A DNA stretch of 15,125 nt from Bacteroidota bacterium (GTDB lineage Bacteria; Zhuqueibacterota; JdFR-76; DREG01). Each line of letters starts with the position of its first letter. Within the stretch, counting starts at the first letter, position 1. This document shows, one piece after another, positions 7,009-13,768 of the stretch. The DNA is taken from the NCBI GenBank assembly GCA_030624545.1, contig JAUXJX010000010.1, positions 1 through 15,125 of the forward strand, in the 5' to 3' direction. The notes beneath the pieces are model-generated. The model made no database searches. It saw nothing but the letters and a program-made list of their open reading frames with translations, and was not told the origin of the DNA. The position numbers and the translations under genes are program-made.

Positions 7009-8047
7009 ATCTCTTCGAAGACTGCGGTTTTTGTTGGGTTTCATACTCATTCTGTATCCTTTCTCAGCCGTTGGAATCGCCCAGTTGTTGAATGATGCGG
7101 AACTGCTGGACATCATGACGAAGATAAAGAAGGCCAAATCGGAGCTTACTTACATCGGAATGGTGGAGATAAATGGCGGTTTGGATGAGCGCCATACCAT
7201 GCTTTTCAAAATCTGGGTCCAGCCACCGTCTGTCTATCATATGGAATCGTACTCCTTGCTCGGTCGCGGCCGAGACAAGCGATTTCGGCGCGATTTCCGC
7301 GGAAGGGACAAGGCGCCACGTTTTAGACCACCGTTTCATAGATCCGCTTCCAAGTTTTCTCTACTTCCGGGGGAGAAATATCTCAGCCTGTTCCAGCAAA
7401 ACTATATAGCAGATTTGCGTGCTGATGAACACATAGCCGGTCGCCCGACCACGCTCTTAACCATCAAACCTAATCATCTTCCACGTTTTGGCATGAGACT
7501 ATGGTATGACAACTCAAACCACTTAATTCTGAAACGTGAAATTGTCTATTTTGAACCCGACGATGAGTCGATTTCGTTTATACAGAAATTCCAAGAAATA
7601 GAATATGCTGAGGCACTGCCGGATTCTATACTGGAAAGAACCCAAAAAAGACGGGTTGGTACTCGTAGGCGGGGAAGAAGATCTGGTCAGAAGTTTGAAA
7701 CTATAGATGATCTCACCAACAAAACAGATGCCGCTGTATTCGTTCCCCAATATGTGCCAGAAGGCTGTGAGTTGGCCGCTATAAATTATAAAAAAGAAGA
7801 TGGAAGGAAAATAATTCATCTGCATTACACAGACGGCCTTTTAGGCTTTTCAATATTCGAAATTACAGGTCCGCCTCCCGAATCTATTAAAAAGCTCCTG
7901 AATCGATCTTCAAGAAAAAGGACGACCCGTCAGAAGTTTCAACAAATGGTTGTCAAACAGCAGAACCATCACTCGTTCCTGGTTCTCGGGAACTTTCCAC
8001 GCGTTCAATTGCGCAAGATCGCCAATTCCCTCGAAGCACAGCATTAA
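6992..8047 (+). CDS. RseB/MucB-like periplasmic regulator of the sigma factor
   Basis: A 351-aa exported protein related to RseB/MucB, which binds the periplasmic tail of the anti-sigma factor, shields it from proteolysis and lets go when it senses mislocalised envelope lipids or lipoproteins. The signal peptide is residues 1-30 (SLRRLR, hydrophobic stretch, then GIA before Gln31). The LolA/LppX-like N-terminal domain covers about 35-212, with LTYIGMVEI and AGRPTTLLTIKP...RFGMRLWYD as in RseB. The smaller C-terminal domain, about 238-351, includes PEGCELAAINY and HYTDGLLGFSIFE. Two Arg-rich stretches (91-117 in the N-domain, 216-234 in the linker) are unusual. ATG 6992 lies inside the end of the anti-sigma gene, preceded by GAGG, which implies translational coupling; an upstream TTG at 6959 is in frame but would disrupt the signal peptide position. 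The family match is by pattern and remote. Confidence 0.78.
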   Translation: MQKISKSLRRLRFLLGFILILYPFSAVGIAQLLNDAELLDIMTKIKKAKSELTYIGMVEINGGLDERHTMLFKIWVQPPSVYHMESYSLLGRGRDKRFRRDFRGRDKAPRFRPPFHRSASKFSLLPGEKYLSLFQQNYIADLRADEHIAGRPTTLLTIKPNHLPRFGMRLWYDNSNHLILKREIVYFEPDDESISFIQKFQEIEYAEALPDSILERTQKRRVGTRRRGRRSGQKFETIDDLTNKTDAAVFVPQYVPEGCELAAINYKKEDGRKIIHLHYTDGLLGFSIFEITGPPPESIKKLLNRSSRKRTTRQKFQQMVVKQQNHHSFLVLGNFPRVQLRKIANSLEAQH

Positions 8048-8070
8048 TCCTTCTTTTTGAAATTCTGTTG

Positions 8071-8108
8071 AACCGGGGCAAAAACCCGTCTAACCTTACC
8101 GGTTTTTT
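8071..8108 (+). terminator. Rho-independent terminator after the envelope-stress operon
   Basis: AACCGG (8071-8076) pairs with CCGGTT (8099-8104), and a run of T (8103-8109) follows. The 22-nt loop is long, and CGGG (8074-8077) can instead pair with CCCG (8085-8088), giving a competing hairpin. It lies 24 bp after the rseB-like stop and about 60 bp before the deacetylase ATG, so it most likely ends the operon. Confidence 0.65.
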
Positions 8109-8166
8109 TGCTTGATTTTGCTGTTCAATATTTACTAATTTGTCATAAGTTATTTTGTTTTCTGCC

Positions 8167-9504
8167 ATGGAAAAAAGTCAGCAATTTTGTTTTCAACATC
8201 CTGAAGTCTTAACTTTCCGAAAATGTTATTCTTGCCAGCGCCCAGTGTGCAAAGACTGCCAGCTTTTAAAGTCCCATCATATTTTTTGCGGTACTCGGTG
8301 CTGGATCAAGTTTTTGCTTTCAAGCACGGTGCTGTCCAATCCATTCTTTGCCAGGCATAGATTTTTGTTTTCTCCATGGACAGCTATTACAGTGCTACTC
8401 ATGATTCTGATATGGCTCGGTCTCGCCAACAACAACCTGCGAGAGGATTTGCAGGCCGTCAAAGAAGGATTGGATAGAGCGACATTGGCCACCAATGGAC
8501 ATGGCGAGGATATGGCCGATTTTAAGATTACGTCGCCGGAGGAATCCTCAGGCATGGTATATGAGAACGTTTTTCGGATAGAAGGGGAAGCGGACGATAA
8601 CTCCGTCGTCATGCTTATGTCCGGAGGTAAATTGCTGGAGGTGGCAAAGCCGCAAGGCGGCGTTTTCAGCTTTGACGACGTTAAGATAACCCGCAAGCAC
8701 ACTGCTTTTTCGGTACAAATGATGTCACCCGAGGGCGAGCGCCAGGCGTTGGAAACGATGGAATTTCGCTACAATACTCCTACGGCAAAACATCTTTCCC
8801 GCTCCTTTGATAGAGGCAATATTGAAGCAAAATTTGTGGCGCTTACGTTTGATGGGGGTTCTCTTAACAATGCCACCGATGAGGTTTTGAATACATTGAA
8901 AAGCCATGGCCTGAAGTCCACCTTTTTTCTGACCGGCCGGTTTGTGGAACGGTTTCCTGAAACCTTTCTGAGAATTCTTGCCGAAGGACACGAAGTGGGA
9001 AATCACACAATGAATCACCCTCATCTAACGACCTTCGAGAATGACGGTAAGCATGAGACTCGGGAAGAGATGACCAAAGAGGTATTCCAGGCTGAACTCC
9101 AAGAAACGATTGCTGCATTTGAATCACTTTCCAGTGAGAGGCTTGTTCCTTTTTGGCGCGCACCGTTTGGAGAACATAACGCGGATCTTAGAAGATGGGC
9201 GGCCGAACTGGGATACAGGCAGGTGGGCTGGACGGTCGGTGAAGGCGATGGGGAAACCATGGACACGAAGGATTGGGTGGCCGATCCGAGCGATCCTAAC
9301 TATTACTCCGCCGATGAAATCTATCGTAACATTCTGGCGTTCGCAGATTCTTCGAAATATGGTGCGAAGGGCGCCATCATTCTAATGCATCTTGGCAGCG
9401 ATCGAGTTGAAGACTTTCCGCATCGCAGCTTGCCGGATGTTATCGCAGGGCTCAATAAACGCGGATATCAATTTGTCACGGTATCCGAATTGACAGGTCT
9501 TTGA
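8167..9504 (+). CDS. Membrane-anchored polysaccharide deacetylase with N-terminal B-box-like zinc finger
   Basis: A 445-aa multi-domain protein. Residues 5-45 have a B-box-like Cys/His pattern: Cys8, His11, Cys20, Cys23, Cys28, Cys31, His37/38, Cys41, Cys45. A transmembrane helix follows at about 70-87, so the zinc finger should face the cytoplasm. Then come a short linker helix, a beta-rich Ig-like segment at about 118-200, and a CE4/NodB deacetylase domain at about 222-445. NodB motifs are TFDGG (Asp229; the usual second Asp is Gly230), HTMNH (His280 and His284, metal ligands), RAPFGEH, the GWTVGEGDG segment and ILMHLG. CE4 enzymes remove N-acetyl groups from peptidoglycan or polysaccharide outside the membrane. 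The ATG at 8167 has no good Shine-Dalgarno; an in-frame TTG at 8155 adds only four residues. The gene follows a terminator and is probably transcribed alone. Activity is likely but not certain because of the Gly230 change. Confidence 0.88.
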   Translation: MEKSQQFCFQHPEVLTFRKCYSCQRPVCKDCQLLKSHHIFCGTRCWIKFLLSSTVLSNPFFARHRFLFSPWTAITVLLMILIWLGLANNNLREDLQAVKEGLDRATLATNGHGEDMADFKITSPEESSGMVYENVFRIEGEADDNSVVMLMSGGKLLEVAKPQGGVFSFDDVKITRKHTAFSVQMMSPEGERQALETMEFRYNTPTAKHLSRSFDRGNIEAKFVALTFDGGSLNNATDEVLNTLKSHGLKSTFFLTGRFVERFPETFLRILAEGHEVGNHTMNHPHLTTFENDGKHETREEMTKEVFQAELQETIAAFESLSSERLVPFWRAPFGEHNADLRRWAAELGYRQVGWTVGEGDGETMDTKDWVADPSDPNYYSADEIYRNILAFADSSKYGAKGAIILMHLGSDRVEDFPHRSLPDVIAGLNKRGYQFVTVSELTGL

Positions 9505-9549
9505 GACTTTGCCGGTGGTGCTTTATTGATTCATGAATTCGTTGTTTCA

Positions 9550-9562
9550 ATGTCAATGACAT
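9550..9562. promoter_or_regulatory. 13-bp palindrome upstream of the receiver-DUF4388 gene
   Basis: ATGTCA-A-TGACAT is a perfect inverted repeat ending 18 bp before the ATG at 9581. It could be an operator. The half-site TGACAT/ATGTCA also occurs, in the opposite arrangement, over the -35 box before cas6. Confidence 0.3.
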
Positions 9563-9580
9563 GAAAGCTATGGAGTAACT

Positions 9581-10324
9581 ATGGCACAAAAGAATATTCT
9601 TATTGTCAGCAATGATGACACGACCGTGGCGAGACTGAAATCACCGCTCACCCTGGCGGGTTATACGGTGGATACGGTGGACGATGGCAAAAGCGCACTT
9701 GAACGGATTCGCCACCAAAGCCCGGCCGCAATCGCGTCCGAGCTTCGCTTGCCCGAAATGGACGGATTGGAATTGTGTTGGGTGGTACGCAACCAGGCTG
9801 ACTTGCGTCATATTCCTTTTCTCATTCTTTCATCCTCGGATGATAAAGAAATCGAGCTAAACTGCTATCGTTCAGGGGCAGATGCGCTCCTCATCAAGCC
9901 GGTCTCCGCACGGGAATTCCTCATACGGCTGGAAGTTCTTGTTTCGAGGATTCAAGCCGGGAGGCAAAACGGGTCTCCGAACTCAATCGCATTTGACGGT
10001 CAGCTTGGAGAATTCTTGTTGCTGGAGCTCATTCAATGGCTCCACAACAATAACAAATCGGGTCGTCTCTGGTTATCGAAGATGTACGAAAGAGGGTCAA
10101 TCCTGTTTGATGATGGAAAAATTGTAATGGCAAGACTCGGCGATCTGGAAGGTGAGAGCGCAATCTATCAGATGTTTGGCTGGAGGGCAGGCAAATTCGA
10201 ATTTGAAGTGGGGCAGGGATTCGAGACCAGCAATATTAAGAAGTCCACTATCGAAATATTGCTCGAATGCAGCAAACGCATGGACGAGCAACAGTTTTAT
10301 CAGGCCGATTCAGTTCGCTTATAA
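9581..10324 (+). CDS. Degenerate receiver domain fused to DUF4388
   Basis: A 247-aa two-domain protein. Residues 1-122 form a CheY-like receiver; about 138-235 match DUF4388 (PatA N-terminal-like: FDGQLGEFLLLELIQWL, SGRLWLS, GSILFDDGKIVMARLG, GESAIYQMFGWRAGKFEFE). DUF4388 is common in response regulators of gliding or differentiating bacteria and has no known enzymatic activity. The receiver active site is degraded: Ser10-Asn11 replace the Asp-Asp metal pair (Asp12-Asp13 follow), and Glu54 replaces the phospho-accepting Asp (SELRLPEMDG). Lys and Pro of the LIKPVS motif are kept. Phosphorylation therefore looks unlikely; the domain may act as a fixed switch or dimerisation module. The ATG has GGAG a few bases upstream. 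It is converging with the minus-strand DUF58 gene, whose stop is only 25 bp away. Confidence 0.88.
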   Translation: MAQKNILIVSNDDTTVARLKSPLTLAGYTVDTVDDGKSALERIRHQSPAAIASELRLPEMDGLELCWVVRNQADLRHIPFLILSSSDDKEIELNCYRSGADALLIKPVSAREFLIRLEVLVSRIQAGRQNGSPNSIAFDGQLGEFLLLELIQWLHNNNKSGRLWLSKMYERGSILFDDGKIVMARLGDLEGESAIYQMFGWRAGKFEFEVGQGFETSNIKKSTIEILLECSKRMDEQQFYQADSVRL

Positions 10325-10360
10325 AGGGACCGATATTGGCCGATTCCATTTAGCCGATTC
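10303..10360. repeat. Three copies of GCCGATTC between convergent genes
   Basis: GCCGATTC begins at 10304, 10339 and 10353; two copies extend to GGCCGATTC. The first is in the end of the receiver-DUF4388 gene, the others lie in the short convergent gap and the end of the DUF58 gene. A related GACCGAT sits at 10328. No clear bidirectional terminator hairpin is visible. Confidence 0.5.
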
Positions 10361-11258
10361 TCTTTCTCTTCACGAGATATTCAAACAAAGCCTTCTCAAA
10401 ACTCTCTCCTGTATCCATCAGGACGTAGTGGATTTGGTTTTCCCTGCATTCCCGCTGGAACTGCTTGATCACTCGTCCAAATTCCCGCTGGTACTCTTTC
10501 TTTATGTGGGCTGGCTGAGTAACAATCTGGTCACCGGTCTCCATGTCCTCAAAAACTACGTCTCCGTGAAAGTCAAATTTTCTTTCTAAAGGATCCAAAA
10601 TATGGAACACGATAACTTCGTGTTTGTTATGGCGAAAATGCTTCAACCCGGAAAGAATCTTTGAAAAATCATCAAACAGGTCGGAAATCACGATGATCAA
10701 TCCCCGGCGCTTAATTCGATCGGCCATCTCGTGAAAGGTGGCGCTTATGTCGGTGCGCCGCGAGCCCTTGCTGACATGCAGCGTCAGAAGCAGCTGTTTT
10801 AGATAGGATTTTACTGCCTTTGGGGGTAGGTATTTTCGAATCTTCTGATCGAAAACCACAAGACCTACAGCATCCTGCTGGTTAAGCATCAAATACGACA
10901 GAGCCGCTGAGAGATACGTGGCGTATTGAAGTTTGGTGATTTCCCGGGAGTGGTAGCTCATCGACGCGGAAGTGTCCAGCAGAATGTAGCACTTAAGATT
11001 CGTTTCCTCCTCGAATTCCTTGATATAAAATCTCTCCGTTTTTCCGAACACCTTCCAGTCCAGGTATTTTGTGTCATCGCCGGGCATGTATTGCCTGTGC
11101 TGTGCAAACTCCACGCTGAATCCATGATATGGGCTTCTGTGGAGCCCGATGATAAATCCCTCAACCACCATTCGCGCAATTAAATCAAGCCTGCCCAGCC
11201 GCGAGACAACTTCGGGTCTCAAGTATCTTTGGTAGATGTTGCTGGTTTTATTTGCCAT
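10350..11258 (-). CDS. DUF58 / von Willebrand A-like domain protein
   Basis: A 302-aa DUF58-family protein, the usual partner of MoxR ATPases. The core DUF58 region is seen as GFSVEFAQHRQYMPGDDTKYLDWKVFGK (split as GFSVEFAQHRQY and PGDD, residues 46-72), followed by the vWA MIDAS motif DTSAS (Asp95, Ser97, Ser99), which would bind a divalent metal. VGLVVFDQKI and the IIVISDLFDD strand complete a vWA fold. There is no convincing transmembrane segment, in line with short soluble DUF58 proteins. ATG at 11258 is 35 bp after the moxR stop with no obvious Shine-Dalgarno, so translation may depend on the upstream gene. MoxR-DUF58 pairs are proposed to act as chaperone systems for complex assembly or envelope stress; the client is unknown. 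Confidence 0.9.
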   Translation of the reverse strand: MANKTSNIYQRYLRPEVVSRLGRLDLIARMVVEGFIIGLHRSPYHGFSVEFAQHRQYMPGDDTKYLDWKVFGKTERFYIKEFEEETNLKCYILLDTSASMSYHSREITKLQYATYLSAALSYLMLNQQDAVGLVVFDQKIRKYLPPKAVKSYLKQLLLTLHVSKGSRRTDISATFHEMADRIKRRGLIIVISDLFDDFSKILSGLKHFRHNKHEVIVFHILDPLERKFDFHGDVVFEDMETGDQIVTQPAHIKKEYQREFGRVIKQFQRECRENQIHYVLMDTGESFEKALFEYLVKRKRIG

Positions 11259-11293
11259 GGAAAGAAGTTATTTCAGTGAGAGGCGGCGCCAAA

Positions 11294-12292
11294 TCAGACC
11301 TTCTCAAGCAGTTTTTCGATGATGGCAACAGAATCTACTCCTTCCGCCTCGGCGTTGAAGTTGGTTATGAGCCGGTGGCGCAGGATTGGTTTGGCAACGG
11401 AACGCACATCTTCTATTTCAGGTGTAGGCCGGCCTTCCAACAAACATCTCGTTTTTGCTGCCAGGATGAGGAATTGTGACGCCCGTGGACCGGCGCCCCA
11501 GTTAATCCAATCCTTCACAAATTTCGGTGAATGGTTAGCTTTCGGTCGCGTAGACCGTACCAGCTTGACGGCATAATTGATGACATTGCTTGCTACCGGT
11601 ACGCGACGGATCAAGCCCTGGTATGACATAATGTCTTCAGCTCCCATAACGACCTTGGGTTCGGCTGTATATGCGGAAGTCGTGTATTTTACGATCTGCA
11701 CCTCATCGTCTTCCTCCGGATAATCGATCCAAAGATTGAACATAAAGCGGTCTAGCTGAGCTTCCGGCAGAGGATACGTCCCTTCCTGCTCGATCGGGTT
11801 TTGCGTTGCAAGAACGAAGAATGGCTCTTTCAATTTGTAGGTTACCCCGGAGGCCGTTACTTCGTATTCCTGCATGGCCTGAAGCAGCGCAGATTGCGTT
11901 TTTGGCGGTGTCCGGTTGATCTCGTCCGCGAGGATGATATTCGCAAAGACCGGACCTTTCACATAGCGGGACACCTTTCTACCCGTGCTCAGGTCGTCTT
12001 CGAGAATTTCCGTTCCGGTAATGTCGGCCGGCATCAAGTCCGGGGTGAACTGAATCCGGTTGAATTCCAGCTCGAAGACTCTGGCCAATGTGCTGATGAG
12101 AAGTGTCTTCGCCAAACCCGGCACGCCGATGATCAGGCAATGTCCCCTGGACAAAAGGGCAATTGTCATTTCATGAATGATATGGTGCTGGCCGATAATT
12201 ACCTTTCCAATCTCTGCCATGAGATTATCGTAGGTCTCTCTCAACTGATCAACCAGATCCATGTCTTTCAGTTTACCTGCCGCCTTAGCCAT
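11294..12292 (-). CDS. MoxR-family AAA+ ATPase
   Basis: A 332-aa AAA+ ATPase of the MoxR group. Walker A is GVPGLAKT (Gly56-Thr63), Walker B is IILADEIN (Asp123, Glu124), sensor 1 lies in FVLATQNPIEQEGTYPLPEAQLDRF (key ATQNP and EAQLDR), and the lid domain has RVPVASNV and GAGPRASQ. These proteins use ATP hydrolysis to remodel or insert cofactors into protein complexes, working with a vWA or DUF58 partner, which is encoded directly downstream. I use ATG 12292 because it is preceded by GGAGGAG at ideal spacing on the minus strand; an upstream TTG would add six residues. No BatA/BatB-like vWA or transglutaminase genes follow, since the operon ends in a convergent gene after DUF58. Confidence 0.94.
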   Translation of the reverse strand: MAKAAGKLKDMDLVDQLRETYDNLMAEIGKVIIGQHHIIHEMTIALLSRGHCLIIGVPGLAKTLLISTLARVFELEFNRIQFTPDLMPADITGTEILEDDLSTGRKVSRYVKGPVFANIILADEINRTPPKTQSALLQAMQEYEVTASGVTYKLKEPFFVLATQNPIEQEGTYPLPEAQLDRFMFNLWIDYPEEDDEVQIVKYTTSAYTAEPKVVMGAEDIMSYQGLIRRVPVASNVINYAVKLVRSTRPKANHSPKFVKDWINWGAGPRASQFLILAAKTRCLLEGRPTPEIEDVRSVAKPILRHRLITNFNAEAEGVDSVAIIEKLLEKV

Positions 12293-12515
12293 TAGACTCC
12301 TCCAAAGCACACAATTCTGATTCGAGCAACATGAACCTAAGATTTTTGAAAAACAATAGCAATTATTTTTCCTTGCGGAGCGATGGCCTAAATCTTACAT
12401 TGTAAAGCTTTTTACGAACCTTTGGATTTACATAGTTTTGTCGGTTGTTAGACGTATTTTAATGAATTTGATTATTTGAACACGGCATTCTCCGAGTAGA
12501 CTTTAAGGTATATGT
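12293..12515. promoter_or_regulatory. Divergent promoter region between moxR and rlmN
   Basis: 223 bases, A/T-rich, that must carry promoters for both directions. I cannot pick a convincing -35/-10 pair for either. An 11-bp palindrome TTACATTGTAA lies at 12395-12405 near the middle and is a plausible operator. The moxR side has the strong GGAGGAG ribosome binding site; the rlmN side has AAGG at 12504-12508. Confidence 0.4.
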
Positions 12516-13592
12516 GTGGCGAATTCAGCATCAAAAACTCTGCTTAAAGGCCTGTCTCTATCACAATTGGAAGACTTCGTTCAAAGACAGGGGATGCAGC
12601 CGTATCGAGCCAGACAGCTTTTCCACTGGATGTACAGAAAGAATGTGCCCCTTATTGCCGAAATGACCACACTAAAAAAATCCGTTCGCGAATTCTTGGA
12701 GACCCATGCGGAGATCAATCTTCTCAGGTTGTCTCATGCTATCACTTCAGAATATGAACCAGCCCAAAAATTCCTTTTCGAATTGCCGGACGCTGAGCGA
12801 GTTGAAAGCGTTTATATGGAAGCGGATAACCGCAGAACGATCTGCGTTTCGTCGCAGGCTGGTTGTGCGCTGAAGTGTGATTTTTGCGCGACTGGTTTGA
12901 TGGGTCAGATTCGCAATCTTACACCCGGCGAAATCGTCGACCAGGTTCTATGGGTGGAAAGACATACGAAGAAAGAAGCCACAAATGTCGTTATGATGGG
13001 AATGGGAGAGCCCTTTTTGAATTATGATGCCGTGATCCAGGCCGCCGAACTGATGTCCCATCCGGATGGCATAGCCATTAGTAAGAGAAAGATTACCATT
13101 TCGACAAGCGGAATCATCCCCGCTATCCTGCGCTTCGCAGATGAAGGCCAACGCTTTAAGCTGGCCATATCCTTGAATGCCACAACAGCGGAAGACCGGC
13201 GGCGGCTCATGCCCATAACGAAAAAGTTTACTCTGGCCAAACTGTTGGATGCTGCAAGATATTATACTGAGCGATCCGGTCAAAGGGTGACATTCGAATA
13301 TGTGCTCCTTCGCCATGTGAACGATTCTCTGCTGGATGCCAAGAGGCTTCGGCGGCTGCTCGCCAATATTCCCTGCAAGATCAATTTGATTCCATACAAT
13401 GCCGTGGACCTGGGCTATGAGTCATCCACGGAAGAAAGAATTCAACAGTTTGTGAGCGAATTGGCAACTTTTCCGGCGCCGGTAACCGTTCGGCGAAGCC
13501 AAGGCCGGGATATCCAGGCTGCCTGTGGGCAACTCTTCGTGCAGAGGGCCGATCAGAAAGCACGTCGCCGCAGCCGGGCGCTCTCTATGTAG
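12516..13592 (+). CDS. rlmN: RlmN-type rRNA/tRNA adenine C2-methyltransferase (radical SAM)
   Basis: A 358-aa dual-specificity methyltransferase that adds a methyl to C2 of A2503 in 23S rRNA and of A37 in some tRNAs, supporting translational accuracy. The N-terminal helical domain (QPYRARQLFHWMY) is typical. The radical SAM cluster motif CALKCDFC gives Cys117, Cys121 and Cys124, with the resolving Cys at 110 and the methyl-carrying Cys at 337 (QAACGQL). MMGMGEP is the SAM-binding GGE-like motif, and LMPITKKF, NLIPYNAV and TVRRSQGRDI are family signatures. All catalytic Cys are present. It starts at GTG 12516 after AAGG. Cfr is excluded as the better name because the overall motifs follow RlmN and the context has no resistance or mobile genes. 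Single gene, divergent from moxR. Confidence 0.96.
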   Translation: MANSASKTLLKGLSLSQLEDFVQRQGMQPYRARQLFHWMYRKNVPLIAEMTTLKKSVREFLETHAEINLLRLSHAITSEYEPAQKFLFELPDAERVESVYMEADNRRTICVSSQAGCALKCDFCATGLMGQIRNLTPGEIVDQVLWVERHTKKEATNVVMMGMGEPFLNYDAVIQAAELMSHPDGIAISKRKITISTSGIIPAILRFADEGQRFKLAISLNATTAEDRRRLMPITKKFTLAKLLDAARYYTERSGQRVTFEYVLLRHVNDSLLDAKRLRRLLANIPCKINLIPYNAVDLGYESSTEERIQQFVSELATFPAPVTVRRSQGRDIQAACGQLFVQRADQKARRRSRALSM

Positions 13593-13647
13593 CGGTCTTC
13601 AGCAAGAAAAATATTTTCAATTCTGCTGCAATTCGCCCAAAAAACAC

Positions 13648-13675
13648 TTGACATTAAAATGTCATTTCTTATACT
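13648..13675 (+). promoter_or_regulatory. Sigma-70-type promoter for cas6
   Basis: TTGACA (13648-13653), 16-base spacer, TATACT (13670-13675). This is the best housekeeping promoter in the window. It lies 56 bp after the rlmN stop and about 80 bp before the cas6 ATG, so transcription would start near 13682 and give a leader of about 75 bases. Confidence 0.75.
13649..13664. promoter_or_regulatory. Palindrome overlapping the cas6 -35 box
   Basis: TGACAT-TAAA-ATGTCA is a perfect 6-bp inverted repeat that covers the -35 hexamer and part of the spacer, as expected for a repressor operator. A second inverted repeat, CTAAG-TAC-CTTAG, lies at 13689-13701 just after the predicted start of transcription. 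Confidence 0.45.
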
Positions 13676-13723
13676 ATGTAAATCTAATCTAAGTACCTTA
13701 GTATTAGGAGGGGCTAAAGAACT

Positions 13724-13768
13724 GTGTATATGGTGGATTCAGCTCTTGAACGGCGATGGATGAATTAA
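13724..13768 (+). CDS. Possible 14-codon leader ORF overlapping the cas6 start
   Basis: AGGAGGGG at 13706-13713 is a strong ribosome binding site but lies over 40 bases before the cas6 ATG. It is instead about 10 bases before GTG 13724, which opens a 14-codon frame (VYMVDSALERRWMN) ending in TAA at 13766-13768. That stop lies just inside cas6, in a different frame, so translation of the small ORF could deliver ribosomes to cas6 ATG 13756. An ATG at 13730 in the same frame is an alternative start. There is no homology support; the case rests on the ribosome binding site and the overlap. Confidence 0.4.
   Translation: MYMVDSALERRWMN

Noticed and set aside
8071..8109. Riboswitch before the deacetylase gene
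   Set aside because: The stretch is only about 40 bases and does not match riboswitch cores I know; the hairpin plus T-run is explained by a terminator.
12516..13592. Cfr-type antibiotic resistance methyltransferase
   Set aside because: Motifs and length fit RlmN, and there is no mobile or resistance context.
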